Positions 8,183 through 17,672 of a DNA stretch of 64,000 nucleotides are shown here, in pieces. Every line of letters starts with the position of its first letter. Position 1 is the first letter of the stretch. The notes beneath the pieces were generated by a model, which had not been told where the DNA came from, did not search any database, and saw nothing but the letters and a program-made list of their open reading frames with translations. Source of the stretch: Allobosea sp. (lineage in GTDB: Bacteria; Pseudomonadota; Alphaproteobacteria; Rhizobiales; Beijerinckiaceae); the NCBI RefSeq assembly GCF_017308015.1, contig NZ_JAFKFW010000015.1, positions 46,761-110,760 on the forward strand, read 5' to 3'. The position numbers and the translations under genes are program-made.

Positions 8183-10381
8183 TCACCAGCGATAGGACAG
8201 CGTCGCAAGCACGGTGCGGCGCAGGCCGAAGGAGCACTGCGTCGTGCCATAGCAGCCGGAGATATACTCCTTGTCGAACAGGTTCTGGGCGTTGACCTTT
8301 ACCTTCCAGCCCTTGAGCGCAGGATTGGCGGCTGCGAGATCGTAGCTGATCGCGGCATCGACCAGCGCGTAGTCCGACGTGAAGAACGTGTTGCCGGGGT
8401 CGCCTGCGCCGCCGCCGATATAGCGCACGCCGGCGCCGAGCCCGAGGCCCGAAAGCATCCCCGTCCGGAAGGTGTAATGCGCCCAGAGCGCCGCGGTGTG
8501 GCGCGGCACGACCGGCGGGCGCTTGTGCAGGTCGACGCCGTTGCTCTTGGTCACCTCGGCATCGGTATAGGTATAGGCCGCGATGAGATCGAGATTGTCG
8601 AACACGGTCGCACGCGCCTCGACCTCGACGCCCCGCGCCCGGATCTCGCCGGTCTGGATCTGGAAGGTCGGGTGCGCGAGGTCCGTCGTCGTGACGTTGC
8701 TCTGGGTCAATTGATAGACCGCAGCCTGCATGAAGGCATTGGTGCCCGGCAGTTCGTATTTGAACCCGGCCTCGTATTGCTCGCCCTCTGTCGGCTTGAA
8801 CGGGGTGCCGCCGAAGGCCGTGCCGGCTTGCGGCTCGAATGAGGTCGAATAGCTGGCGTAGGGCGCGAAGCCGTTGTCGAAATTGTACATCAGCGCGACG
8901 CGGCCGGTCCGCGCCGTGTCGTCCTGCTTGGTCAGGATGCCGGTCGTCAGCGCGCGGGTGCGGGCCTCGGCCCGGTCGAAGCGGCCGCCGACGAGGAGCG
9001 AGAGCCGGTCGAGCTTGATCTGGTCCTGCAGGTAGATGCCGTACTGGGCAGTCGTCTGCGTGGTGCTCGGCACGACGGGCAGGACGAAGGGCAGGCGCCC
9101 GTAGACCGGATTGGTGAAGTCGAGCGACTGCACCGTGCCGCCGGCGCCGGTGGCGGCCTTGGCGTCGGTCCAGTAGCCGTCGACGCCGAACAGGACCTTG
9201 TGGCTCAGCGGGCCGGTGCGGAAATCGGCCTGGAGCTGGTTGTCGATGCCGGCGGTGCGGGCACGTTCGTTCGAGATCGTTGCACGGCGCGTCAGCGTCT
9301 TCTGGTCGGCCGCGATGCCGCCAACCGCGACCGTGCGATTGCGCGATTCGAGATCGGAGATGCGGACGTTCTGGCGGAAGGTGAAGATGTCGTTGAAGCG
9401 GTGCTCGAAGGCGTAGCCGAGATTGGCCTGGTTGCGGCTATAGCCCTCGAAATTCGGCTCACCCGGGAAAAACTCGCTGCGGATGCGCCCGGCCCGGCTT
9501 GGCAGGACGGTGCCGACAGCCGGGATGAAGCCGTAGAATCCGGTTTCCGGATCGCGCTGGAACGAGGCCATCAAGGTGAAGGTGGTCGCTCCGTTCGGTC
9601 GGTAGGTGAGCGAGGGGGCAATGAAGATGCGCTCTTCGCGGGTATGGTCGACCTGCGTGTCGGCGGCCCGGCCGAGCCCGACGACACGGTAGAGCCAGGT
9701 CTTCTCCGGGTTGACCGGTCCGCCGATATCGAAGGCCATCTGGGCCCGGTTGTGGCTGCCGAGCTGGAACTGCACCTCGCCGTGCCGCTCCTCCTTCGGC
9801 CGCTTGCTGACCATGTTGACGATGCCACCGGGCTTCACCTGGCCGAACACCACGGAGGACGGACCGCGCAGCACCTCGACCCGTTCCAGCCCCCAGGATT
9901 CGTAGGTCGGAACCAGGAAGTTGATGCCGCGCTGGTAGCGCAGGCCGTCGAGATTGTTGACGAAGCCGGCCGAGCCGCCCGAGCCACCGAAACCGCGGAT
10001 GAAGACGCTGTCATAGCGGCCCATCGAGAGGCGGGTCTCGCCGAGCACGCCGGCGGTATAGCGCAGCGCCTGGCTGACATTCTGCGCGCCCTGATCGTCC
10101 ATCTGGTCGCGGGTGACGACGGTGACCGACTGCGGCGTTTCCATCAGCGGCGTATCGGTCTTGGTTGCGGTGTCGCTGCGCCGGGCGACATAGCCGTTGA
10201 CCGGGCCGCCGGCGCGCTCGCCCTGAACCTCGATCGTGTCGAGGCCGATCGCGGCCGCGGCGCCGGCCTGGGGCGCCGGGGCGTTCTGCGCCAGAGCCGA
10301 GCCGGCGCCGGCTGCGATGAGCGCGGCCAGGGCCACGCCGGCCCGTCCCATCGCGCGATTGCTGCTGTTGATCCCGATCAT
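8183..10381 (-). CDS. TonB-dependent siderophore receptor
   Basis: A 732-residue outer-membrane receptor. An Ala-rich signal peptide ends near GSALAQ. The plug domain begins at about residue 75 with TPQSVTVVTRDQM and contains VLRGPSSVVFGQVKPGGIVN, the hallmark of FhuA/FpvA-type siderophore receptors. Beta-barrel strands follow to the C-terminal aromatic end TLSYRW. There is no N-terminal signalling (STN) domain, so regulation is not through a surface-signalling sigma factor. It is the first gene of the minus-strand uptake operon, 164 bases after the AraC gene. Confidence 0.92.
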   Translation of the reverse strand: MIGINSSNRAMGRAGVALAALIAAGAGSALAQNAPAPQAGAAAAIGLDTIEVQGERAGGPVNGYVARRSDTATKTDTPLMETPQSVTVVTRDQMDDQGAQNVSQALRYTAGVLGETRLSMGRYDSVFIRGFGGSGGSAGFVNNLDGLRYQRGINFLVPTYESWGLERVEVLRGPSSVVFGQVKPGGIVNMVSKRPKEERHGEVQFQLGSHNRAQMAFDIGGPVNPEKTWLYRVVGLGRAADTQVDHTREERIFIAPSLTYRPNGATTFTLMASFQRDPETGFYGFIPAVGTVLPSRAGRIRSEFFPGEPNFEGYSRNQANLGYAFEHRFNDIFTFRQNVRISDLESRNRTVAVGGIAADQKTLTRRATISNERARTAGIDNQLQADFRTGPLSHKVLFGVDGYWTDAKAATGAGGTVQSLDFTNPVYGRLPFVLPVVPSTTQTTAQYGIYLQDQIKLDRLSLLVGGRFDRAEARTRALTTGILTKQDDTARTGRVALMYNFDNGFAPYASYSTSFEPQAGTAFGGTPFKPTEGEQYEAGFKYELPGTNAFMQAAVYQLTQSNVTTTDLAHPTFQIQTGEIRARGVEVEARATVFDNLDLIAAYTYTDAEVTKSNGVDLHKRPPVVPRHTAALWAHYTFRTGMLSGLGLGAGVRYIGGGAGDPGNTFFTSDYALVDAAISYDLAAANPALKGWKVKVNAQNLFDKEYISGCYGTTQCSFGLRRTVLATLSYRW

Positions 10382-10545
10382 ACCCGTAATCCTGCCCCTG
10401 GCGCCTGCGCGCCCTCGTCTCCGGGGTTCTTTCAGGAAGGCAGCGGGGCCGGCAACGCGCTTGGCTTTCGATCGCGGCAGTATTTCTTTCGGTCGCGTTT
10501 CGAATGCGTCCAAGCAAGAACCAGAGGGCTGATTCATCGCCTGAA

Positions 10546-11409
10546 TCAGCGCAGGGCGCTCGGGGCGATGCCGAAACGCTTGCGGAACAGCCCCGAGAAG
10601 TGGGCCGGGCTGTAGCCGACCTGGAAGGCGGCGACGGCTACGCTGGCCTCTCCGCTCGCGATCAGTGCATAGGCCTGCTGCAGGCGCTGCTCCTGCAGAT
10701 ACTCGAAGACGCTGGCACCGAACTCGGTCCGGAAGGCGGAGGTGAGTTTGGTCGGGTTGAGCCCGCTTTCGCGCGCCAGCTCCGCCAGGCTGAGAGGCTC
10801 CTGCAGGGTTTCGAGCAGGCGATCGCGTGCCGCGTGGACCTGCTCGCGCAGACGTGGAGCGAGCCGTGCCGGGCGGACAGGTCGCTCGCCGAGCATCCGG
10901 TCGAGCACCAGCGCCCCGAGCTCCAGCGCCTTGCCGGCGAGATAGAGCGGGCGCAAGGCTTCGCCGACCGGGCATTCCGCCATCTGCAGTGCGAGCGAGC
11001 GGATCGGAGCGTCGGCCGGGCGCACCCAGACGCCGGCATCGTCGGAGCAGGCGAGGCGCGCGGCCTTGGCGACATCCGGCCCGAACTCGCGAGCGACGAA
11101 ATCGAAATCGAACTGCATCAGCGCGCAGCGCAGCGCGCCGTCGGCAAGGCCGGTCCGTTGCTGCGTATGGTCGCCGCCATTGGCCGCGACGAGGATCGTC
11201 GGCCCGTCGAGCAGCACGGCCGGGCGATCGTCGAGCACCAGCGCCTGCCGGCCCTCGAGCATGACCGCGACCTTGAGGCCGGGCCGCATCGGACCGACGA
11301 TCCGCTGGCCTTCCTCAATCGCGAACGTGCCGGCCGAGAGCGAGAGATTGCGCGAGAACAGCTCCAGGGTCGTCGCGGATTTCTGGACTGAGCTGGAGCC
11401 GGCTTGCAT
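10546..11409 (-). CDS. AraC-family transcriptional regulator, PchR-like
   Basis: A 287-residue regulator with a C-terminal pair of helix-turn-helix motifs: LSLAELARESGLNPTKL and then VAVAAFQVGYSPAHFSGLFRK. The N-terminal ligand domain is weakly conserved. The ATG at 11409 is preferred over a TTG at 11451 because GAGG lies about 5 bases upstream. PchR-type activators respond to ferri-siderophores and switch on the cognate receptor; the receptor gene follows immediately. The upstream stretch 11410-11541 is AT-rich, with TTTAAA and GAATTC dyads that could bind regulators. Confidence 0.85.
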   Translation of the reverse strand: MQAGSSSVQKSATTLELFSRNLSLSAGTFAIEEGQRIVGPMRPGLKVAVMLEGRQALVLDDRPAVLLDGPTILVAANGGDHTQQRTGLADGALRCALMQFDFDFVAREFGPDVAKAARLACSDDAGVWVRPADAPIRSLALQMAECPVGEALRPLYLAGKALELGALVLDRMLGERPVRPARLAPRLREQVHAARDRLLETLQEPLSLAELARESGLNPTKLTSAFRTEFGASVFEYLQEQRLQQAYALIASGEASVAVAAFQVGYSPAHFSGLFRKRFGIAPSALR

Positions 11410-11541
11410 CGCGACCTCTGGGGGAAGAGGTGGCTCTATCTGAAGATGCAATAAAAATCAAATAATATCAATAGTTTAAACGAATTCTAAGGTTCAGAGG
11501 CATTGCGGTGCAAGTGCCGGCATACCTGGGCCGCCGCCATG

Positions 11542-12120
11542 TCAGAGATAGGGCGGCGTGCAGGCGCTGACGACGATGCAGCGTTCCGTCCCGATATTGC
11601 GGTAGCGATGCGGGATGCGGCTGTCGAAGAGATAGGCATCGCCCGGCTTCAGCACCTTGATCTGGTCGCCGACCGTGACCTCCAGCTCGCCGGCCAGCAC
11701 GACCCCGCCCTCATGGGAATCATGCTTGAGCATGGCGATGCCGGTATCGGCGCCGGCCTCGTAGGATTCGTGCAGAATCTGCAGATTATGGGCCTGGGCA
11801 TCGCCGACCTGGCGGAAGGACATCTGACCGCGGCTTTCTCCGCCATTGACCTGATGAAGGCGCGAGGTCAGGTCCAGCAGGTCCGAGGCCTCGAAGAAGA
11901 CCTTGTCGCGCGGTGTCCGTTGCTCGTCAAAAAAACTCACCATCGTCATCGGGATACCGTCGAGAATCTTGCGCAACGACGCGACGGAGGGACTGTTCCG
12001 ATTCTGCTCGATCAGCGAGATCAGGCTATGGGTCACGCCGGAGCGCGCCGCGAGTTCGCGTTGGGAAAGCCCGGCCGCGACCCTGATCTCCTTCAGCCTT
12101 CCGCCGACGTCAAAGCTCAT
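11542..12120 (-). CDS. XRE-family regulator with C-terminal cupin domain
   Basis: A 192-residue protein of the PuuR/SutR type. The helix-turn-helix (residues about 8-60) includes LSQRELAARSGVTHSLISLI, and the cupin (about 110-185) includes LKPGDAYLFDSRIPHRYRN. Such proteins repress amine or amino-acid catabolic operons and sense a small ligand through the cupin. It is divergent from the amidohydrolase/ABC operon starting at 12441, with 320 bases between, and is the likely local regulator of that operon (inference). Confidence 0.85.
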   Translation of the reverse strand: MSFDVGGRLKEIRVAAGLSQRELAARSGVTHSLISLIEQNRNSPSVASLRKILDGIPMTMVSFFDEQRTPRDKVFFEASDLLDLTSRLHQVNGGESRGQMSFRQVGDAQAHNLQILHESYEAGADTGIAMLKHDSHEGGVVLAGELEVTVGDQIKVLKPGDAYLFDSRIPHRYRNIGTERCIVVSACTPPYL

Positions 12121-12440
12121 TGTCGCTCCGTTTCCCCATTCCGCGCGCCTTGTCTTTCCTGCGCGTTACGCAGGGCCGCCTGCTCGGCGGCCCTTGCCAT
12201 GTTCAATATCCTGAGCAATGCTGACGAAAAGCCAACAAGAAAATGGTGTTACGGGGAACCGGCGGAGCGGCATGTTTTGGCGTTAGAAGCCCACCGTCCA
12301 GACTAATCCCCATTCGATACGATACGACCGCATGGACGCGCGCTGCCGCGTGCATGGGGCAGGAGATGCTTGCCGAAGACTATCGTCTCGCCAATGCCTC
12401 GCGGCGAGAATTCAACAGGGAAAGCAGGGTAATCCGGGCG
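12121..12440. other. Divergent intergenic region with a strong GC hairpin
   Basis: This 320-base gap separates the cupin regulator from the amidohydrolase operon, so both promoters should be here. An 8-bp hairpin GGGCCGCC-TGCTC-GGCGGCCC lies at 12173-12193. It could terminate read-through or act as a leader structure. The AT-richer stretch 12200-12320 is the best place for promoters and operators. The open frame extends back to 12243 but shows no coding signs. Confidence 0.4.
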
Positions 12441-14087
12441 ATGACGCATGCTGAGACCGTTTTGTTGAATGGCCGCATCTTCTGCGGCTTGGCGGAAGGC
12501 TTCGTGGAGGCGTTGGCGATCCGGGATGGCAAGGTCCTGGCTGCTGGCACGGCTATCGAGATCGCCGCCTTGCAGGGCCCCGTGACGAAGGTTGTCGACC
12601 TTGCCGGCCGCGTCGCCATTCCCGGCCTGAATGACGCGCATATGCATCTGCTGCCGCTTGGCCTCGCCATGAGCGAGGTCAACCTGCGCCCCGAGGAGGG
12701 TGTCAACAGCATCGACGAGATTCTGCGCCGCGTCGCTGCGGCTGTTAAGGGCAGGAAGCCGGGCGAATGGGTCATCGGCCGCGGCTACGACCATAACGAG
12801 CTGGCCGAGGCCCGCCATCCCACGGCCGAGGAGCTTGACCGCGTCTCGCCGGATAATCCCGTCTATATCAAGCGCACCTGCGGCCATGTCGGCGTCGTCA
12901 ACAGCCGCGCCATGACGGCGGCCGGCATCGGCCATAACACCCCGAGCCCCGATGGCGGCCTGATCGAGCGCCGCGACAACAAGCTGACCGGCCTCCTGGC
13001 CGAAAGCGCCATGCGCCTGGTCGTCCAGGCGATGCCGCGCCCGAGCGCGGCCGAGCTCAAGGCCGCGATCGAGAAGGCCGGGCACTACATGCTCTCGCAG
13101 GGCTTCACCAGTGTGATGGACGCCGGCGTCGGCATGGGCGCGGGCATGGCCGAGATCGAGGCCTATGAAGAGGTCGCGCGCGCCGGCACCCTGCCGGTCC
13201 GCACCTGGGTCTGCATCTACGGCAATGCCGACGGTATCGGCGACGAGGCCTATGCGGCGGGCTTCCGCTTCGGCCGTGAGACCGGCCTCCTGCGCTACGG
13301 CGCGATGAAGGTCTTCGGCGACGGTAGTGCCGGCGGTCTGACCGCCGCGATGAGCGAGCCCTACCTCGTCGGCGACCCCGATAACCGCGGCATCTTCATC
13401 TATTCCGATGCCGACATGCATCGTTATCTCCGGCACTACCACGAGCTCGGCTATCAGCTCGCGATCCACGCGATCGGTGATGCCGCGATCGAGCAGGTTC
13501 TCTCCGGCATGGAGAAGGCGGACAGCCCCGCGCATCCGATCAAGGGACGGCGCCACCGCATCGAGCATTGCGGCTTCCTCACCGACGGCCAGCTCGCCCG
13601 CATGGCCGCCGCCGGCATCGACCCCGTGCCGCAGCCGGCCTTCATCTACGAATTCGGCGATCTCTACGTGATCAATCTCGGCGAAGAGCGTGCCGGCGCC
13701 TCCTATCCGATGCGCAAATGGCTCGATGGCGGCCTGCATGCCGCGGCAAGCTCGGATGCTCCGGTCTGCGCCACCGACCCGTTCAAGAACCTCTTCACCA
13801 TGGTTACCCGCCAGACCAAGCGCCATACCGAGATCGGCGGCGCCGAGAAGCTGAGCATGGAGGAGGCGGTTCACGCCTATACCTTGCTCGGCGCCTATAC
13901 CCAGTTCGCCGAGGAGAGGCTCGGCCGGCTCGTGCCGGGCCAGTTCGCCGATATCGCGGTGCTCTCGCACGACATCTTCGCGATCCCCGTCGGCGAGGTC
14001 GAGAACGATGTACGCTGCGACCTGACCCTGCTCGGCGGCGCGGTCGTCTTCGACCGTCACGGCCAGTTCGCGGCTGCCGCGCAATAG
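12441..14087 (+). CDS. Amidohydrolase family protein (COG1574, YtcJ-like)
   Basis: A 548-residue metal-dependent hydrolase of the Amidohydro_3 group, whose known members deformylate or deacylate N-substituted amides. The metal-binding HxH is in GLNDAHMHLLPLG at about residue 65. Further metal ligands lie around LAIHAIGDAAIEQV and HRIEHCGFL, and the late aspartate is in HAAASSDAPV. The ATG at 12441 is chosen because it begins the conserved strand AETVLLNGRIFCG. It is the first gene of an operon with oligopeptide-type permeases, so its substrate is probably the imported compound. Confidence 0.85.
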   Translation: MTHAETVLLNGRIFCGLAEGFVEALAIRDGKVLAAGTAIEIAALQGPVTKVVDLAGRVAIPGLNDAHMHLLPLGLAMSEVNLRPEEGVNSIDEILRRVAAAVKGRKPGEWVIGRGYDHNELAEARHPTAEELDRVSPDNPVYIKRTCGHVGVVNSRAMTAAGIGHNTPSPDGGLIERRDNKLTGLLAESAMRLVVQAMPRPSAAELKAAIEKAGHYMLSQGFTSVMDAGVGMGAGMAEIEAYEEVARAGTLPVRTWVCIYGNADGIGDEAYAAGFRFGRETGLLRYGAMKVFGDGSAGGLTAAMSEPYLVGDPDNRGIFIYSDADMHRYLRHYHELGYQLAIHAIGDAAIEQVLSGMEKADSPAHPIKGRRHRIEHCGFLTDGQLARMAAAGIDPVPQPAFIYEFGDLYVINLGEERAGASYPMRKWLDGGLHAAASSDAPVCATDPFKNLFTMVTRQTKRHTEIGGAEKLSMEEAVHAYTLLGAYTQFAEERLGRLVPGQFADIAVLSHDIFAIPVGEVENDVRCDLTLLGGAVVFDRHGQFAAAAQ

Positions 14088-14102
14088 GCGGGGAGCCGCT
14101 TC

Positions 14103-15044
14103 ATGCTCAAGCATACGCTGCAAAGGCTGCTGCTGGTCCTGCCGGTCCTGCTCGGCGTGCTGCTGATCGGCTTTCTGCTGATGCAGGTGGTGCCGACCGA
14201 TCCGGCGCAGGTCCGCGCCGGCCCGATGGCGACGCAGGACGTCGTCGAGGCGATCCGCCAGGAACTCGGGCTGAACCAGCCGCTCTGGAAGCAGTTCGCG
14301 ATCTATATCGGGCGCCTGGCGCAGGGCGATCTCGGCGTCTCCATCATCAACAATGTCCCGGTTACCCAGGAGCTCGCCAACACGATCGGCCCGACGCTGG
14401 AGCTGATGCTGGCCTCGCTGGTCTGGGCGATTCCGCTCGGCATGTTCCTCGGCACGGTTGGTGCCTATTATCGGGGCTCGCTGATCGACCGCGCGATCAT
14501 GGCGGTCTCGGTCGCCGGTGTCTCGCTGCCGGTCTTCTTCCTCGGCCTCGGGCTGATCTGGCTCTTCGGCTTCTATTATCCGATCCTACCCTTCACCGGC
14601 CGCGCCGGCCCGCTCTGGACCTGGGAGGGGCTGCAGGGGATCATCCTGCCGGCGATCACGCTGGGCGGCGTTTTCGTCGGCCCGGTCGCTCGCATGACCC
14701 GCACTTCCGTGCTCGACGAGCTCGGCGCCGACCATGTCCGCACCGCCCGCGCCAAGGGGCTCAGTGAGAGCAGGGTCGTGCTGCGCCACACCCTGCGCAA
14801 TGCGCTCGTCCCGGTCGTCACGCTGATCGGCCTGCAGATCGGCTTCCTGCTCGGCGGCGCCGTCGTCACCGAGACCGTGTTCTCCTGGCCGGGCATCGGC
14901 CGGCTCGCGGTGGGCGCCATCCTGTCGAGCGATCTGCCGATGGCGCAGGGCACGATCATCATGCTCTCGCTCGGCTTCATCCTGGTCAATCTCGCGGTGG
15001 ACGTCCTCTATGCCGTGCTCGACCCGCGCGTGAGGGGCACCTGA
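14103..15044 (+). CDS. Oligopeptide/nickel-type ABC transporter permease, DppB family
   Basis: A 313-residue permease. The start LKHTLQRLLLVLPVLLGVLL gives the first helix, VVPTDPAQVRAGPMATQ follows, and the EAA loop is in HVRTARAKGLSESRVVLRHT. Later FLLGGAVVTETVFSWPGIG is a strong family signature. It begins 15 bases after the amidohydrolase and its stop overlaps the next start by one base (TGATG), so it is translationally coupled to its partner. Confidence 0.92.
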   Translation: MLKHTLQRLLLVLPVLLGVLLIGFLLMQVVPTDPAQVRAGPMATQDVVEAIRQELGLNQPLWKQFAIYIGRLAQGDLGVSIINNVPVTQELANTIGPTLELMLASLVWAIPLGMFLGTVGAYYRGSLIDRAIMAVSVAGVSLPVFFLGLGLIWLFGFYYPILPFTGRAGPLWTWEGLQGIILPAITLGGVFVGPVARMTRTSVLDELGADHVRTARAKGLSESRVVLRHTLRNALVPVVTLIGLQIGFLLGGAVVTETVFSWPGIGRLAVGAILSSDLPMAQGTIIMLSLGFILVNLAVDVLYAVLDPRVRGT

Positions 15045-15967
15045 TGAGCTCCCCCATGAAGCTCGAACGCAATGCGCTCCAGCCCGGCGCCAAGACCGTC
15101 GAGGCCGCCGTGAGCGTCGCCGCGGCCGCGCCGGTCCGCCGGAAGACCGTCTTCCGGATGCTCCTCTCCGATGTCGGCTCCTGTGTCGCGTTGGCGCTCG
15201 TCGTCCTCGCCATCCTCTGTGCGACCTTCGCGCCCTGGCTCGCACCGACCGATCCCTTCGGCAACGATCTCGCCAACACCCTGAAGCCGCCGGGCGAAAT
15301 GGGCCTGCTCGGCACCGATGGGCAGGGTCGCAGCATGATCACGCGCCTGCTGTTCGGTCTGCGCACGAGCTTGCTGATGGGTCTCGCCTCTGTCGCCTTC
15401 GGCTGCACGATCGGCGGCGTCATCGGTTTCGCCGCGGCCTATTATCCGAAGGCATCGGGCGTGCTGATGCGGTTCATGGACATCCTCCTGTCCTTCCCCG
15501 CGATCCTGTTCGGGCTGGCTATTGCCGCGATCTTCGGGCCGGGCCTGCCGGCGGTGATCATCGCGCTGACGATCGCGACGGTGCCGCTGATGGCCCGCGT
15601 GGTCCGCGGCTCGGCGCTGGTCGTGCTGCAGCAGGGCTATATCGAGGCTGCACGCTCGCTCGGCCTGAGCGACCTGCGCATCATCATCCGCTATGTCCTG
15701 CCGAACTGCCTCTCGGCAATCTTTGTCTTCGTCACCCTGCGCTTCGGCCAGGTGATCCTGCTCGGCGCGGCGCTGTCCTTCCTCGGTCTCGGCGCCCAGC
15801 CGCCGACGGCCGAACTTGGCGCCATGGCGGCGGATGGCCGCAACTTCCTGTTCTTCGCGCCGCATGTCTCGGTCCTGCCGAGCCTGGTGATCTTCGCGGT
15901 CGTGCTCGCCTTCAACGTACTCGGCGACTCCCTGCGGGACGCCCTCGATCCGAAGCTGCGCAAATAG
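15044..15967 (+). CDS. Oligopeptide/nickel-type ABC transporter permease, DppC family
   Basis: A 307-residue partner permease with the family N-terminal OppC segment and the motif LGTDGQGRSMITRLLFGLR. The EAA-type loop is in YIEAARSLGLSDLRIIIRYV. The C-terminal region contains FLGLGAQPPTAELGAM and ends at DALDPKLRK, as is usual. It would form a heterodimer with the DppB-like protein. No ATPase gene follows; the next gene encodes the binding protein. Confidence 0.92.
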   Translation: MSSPMKLERNALQPGAKTVEAAVSVAAAAPVRRKTVFRMLLSDVGSCVALALVVLAILCATFAPWLAPTDPFGNDLANTLKPPGEMGLLGTDGQGRSMITRLLFGLRTSLLMGLASVAFGCTIGGVIGFAAAYYPKASGVLMRFMDILLSFPAILFGLAIAAIFGPGLPAVIIALTIATVPLMARVVRGSALVVLQQGYIEAARSLGLSDLRIIIRYVLPNCLSAIFVFVTLRFGQVILLGAALSFLGLGAQPPTAELGAMAADGRNFLFFAPHVSVLPSLVIFAVVLAFNVLGDSLRDALDPKLRK

Positions 15968-16009
15968 CAGCCGATATCAACCAAGAAGCGTGAAAAGGGG
16001 ATTTGCTCG

Positions 16010-17599
16010 ATGCTGAAACTGTCAACTCTGCTTCTCGCGGGCGCGGCCGCCGCGACCTTCGCGGCTGTGCCGGCCGTCGCCCAGCAGAAGGCGCCGCTCT
16101 CGATCCTGCGCATCATCGATGCCGACAATTACGATCCGATCCGCTCGACCGCGACGGCGGCGGCCGAGGTCATGTACATGCTGGCCGACACGCTGGTGAC
16201 GGTCGATTTCGACATGAAGACGATCAAGCCCGGCCTCGCCGAGAGCTGGACGATCTCGCCGGACGGCATGACCTACACCTTCAAGCTGCGCAAGGACGTC
16301 AAGTTCTGCGACGGCCGGCCGATGACGGTCGACGATGTCGTCTACTCGCTGAAGCGCTGGATCGACCCGGCCAGCAAGTCGCCTGTCTCCTTCCGCGCCG
16401 GCCCGGTCAAGGATATCCGTGTCGATGGCGATTCCACGCTGATCTATGAGCTGAAGGAACCCTATAGCGATCTGATGTTCCAGCTCGCCTTGTCCTTCGC
16501 CTCGGTGGTCGACAAGAACACGGTCGAAAAGCTCGGGCCGAATTTCGGTGTTCAGGGCTTCAACGGCACCGGCCCCTATTGCTGGTCGAAATGGACCCCG
16601 CGCCAGGAGCTGGTGCTCAAGAAGAACCCGCATTATTCGTGGGGCCCGCCGATCTACAAGGACCCGAAGCCGCAGATCGACGAGATCGTCTGGAAGGTCA
16701 TCCCCGAGTCGAACACGCTGATGGCGGCGATTCAGGCCAAGCAGGCGGACGTGACCTATTACATGCCCTATATCGCGCTCGACACGATGCAGCGCATCCC
16801 GGGCATGACGGTGCAGCGGCAGGAAAACTACATCTACGACGTCTTCATGGGCTTCAAGGTCGACAAGCCCGTCGCGAAGGACAAGGTCATCCGGCAGGCC
16901 GCCAACATGGCGACCAACAAGGAGGCGATCGCCAAGGCGATCTTCTTCGGCAAGGGGCAGACCCTGCCCTCGCTGCTGAACCCGGCCGTGCTCGACTACG
17001 ACAAGTCGTCAGCCGACAAGATGCCGAAATACGACCCCGCCGGCGCTGCCAAGCTGCTGGACGAGGCCGGCTGGAAGCCGGGTGCCGACGGCATCCGCGA
17101 GAAGGACGGCCAGAAGGCGACCTTCACCGTCTACGGCATCCGCAACGATTCCAACCCGCGGATTTCCGAGGCGATGCAGGCGGACCTGCGCAAGGTCGGC
17201 ATCGACATGAAGATCCAGCTCTGGGACGCGACCGTCGCCTGGGGCAAGCTGGCGACGCAGGAATTCGACGCCTTCCTGATGTCCTATCCCTATGTGACGG
17301 CGACGGAGGCGATGAGCCTCTACTTCCGCAGCCAGCAGGTTCCGACGCCGAACCGGATGAACTGGAAAGACCCCAAGACGGACGAGCTGCTCAAGTCCGC
17401 GGCGACCGCCACGGACGCCGACAAGCGCAAGCAGGCCCTGGCCGAGGTCCAGACCCAGCTCACCGAGGCGAATGTCTGGGTGCCGCTGGTCTCTCAGCCG
17501 CTCTGGGTCGTCGCGACCGACCGGGTCGAGGGCGCGCGTGCTCACGGCCTCTATGGAGCCGGCCTCTACAAGGGGCTCGATCTCAAGCTGAAGCGCTAG
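16010..17599 (+). CDS. ABC transporter substrate-binding protein, family 5 (DppA/OppA type)
   Basis: A 529-residue periplasmic protein with signal peptide LKLSTLLLAGAAAATFAAV and a cut after AVAQ. The family pattern includes IKPGLAESWTISPDGMTYTF near residue 65, VDDVVYSLKRWIDP, and FNGTGPYCWSKWTPRQELVL. The length is normal. It binds the solute of the DppBC-like permease. It lies third in the operon, and a strong hairpin follows it, a common arrangement to raise binding-protein transcript levels relative to downstream genes. Confidence 0.92.
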   Translation: MLKLSTLLLAGAAAATFAAVPAVAQQKAPLSILRIIDADNYDPIRSTATAAAEVMYMLADTLVTVDFDMKTIKPGLAESWTISPDGMTYTFKLRKDVKFCDGRPMTVDDVVYSLKRWIDPASKSPVSFRAGPVKDIRVDGDSTLIYELKEPYSDLMFQLALSFASVVDKNTVEKLGPNFGVQGFNGTGPYCWSKWTPRQELVLKKNPHYSWGPPIYKDPKPQIDEIVWKVIPESNTLMAAIQAKQADVTYYMPYIALDTMQRIPGMTVQRQENYIYDVFMGFKVDKPVAKDKVIRQAANMATNKEAIAKAIFFGKGQTLPSLLNPAVLDYDKSSADKMPKYDPAGAAKLLDEAGWKPGADGIREKDGQKATFTVYGIRNDSNPRISEAMQADLRKVGIDMKIQLWDATVAWGKLATQEFDAFLMSYPYVTATEAMSLYFRSQQVPTPNRMNWKDPKTDELLKSAATATDADKRKQALAEVQTQLTEANVWVPLVSQPLWVVATDRVEGARAHGLYGAGLYKGLDLKLKR

Positions 17600-17608
17600 G
17601 CTTCACCG

Positions 17609-17640
17609 GTGCCGCGCGGCGAGAACCGCGCGGCACGTTT
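17609..17640 (+). terminator. Strong hairpin after the binding-protein gene
   Basis: An 11-bp perfect stem, GTGCCGCGCGG then CGAGAA then CCGCGCGGCAC, followed by GTTTC. The U-run is short, so it is more likely a partial terminator or a 3' stabilising structure than a full stop before the downstream amidohydrolase gene. Confidence 0.55.
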
Positions 17641-17672
17641 CTGCACGACGCCTGCGGGGGAGGGAAAACACC

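Noticed and set aside
9200-10615. A 471-residue plus-strand open frame opposite the TonB receptor
   Set aside because: A shadow of the receptor gene; no recognisable domain and no ribosome-binding site.
12255-12284. GGAAC followed by CGTT upstream of the amidohydrolase operon
   Set aside because: The spacer is 21 bases, outside the 16-18 range accepted for EcfG-type promoters.
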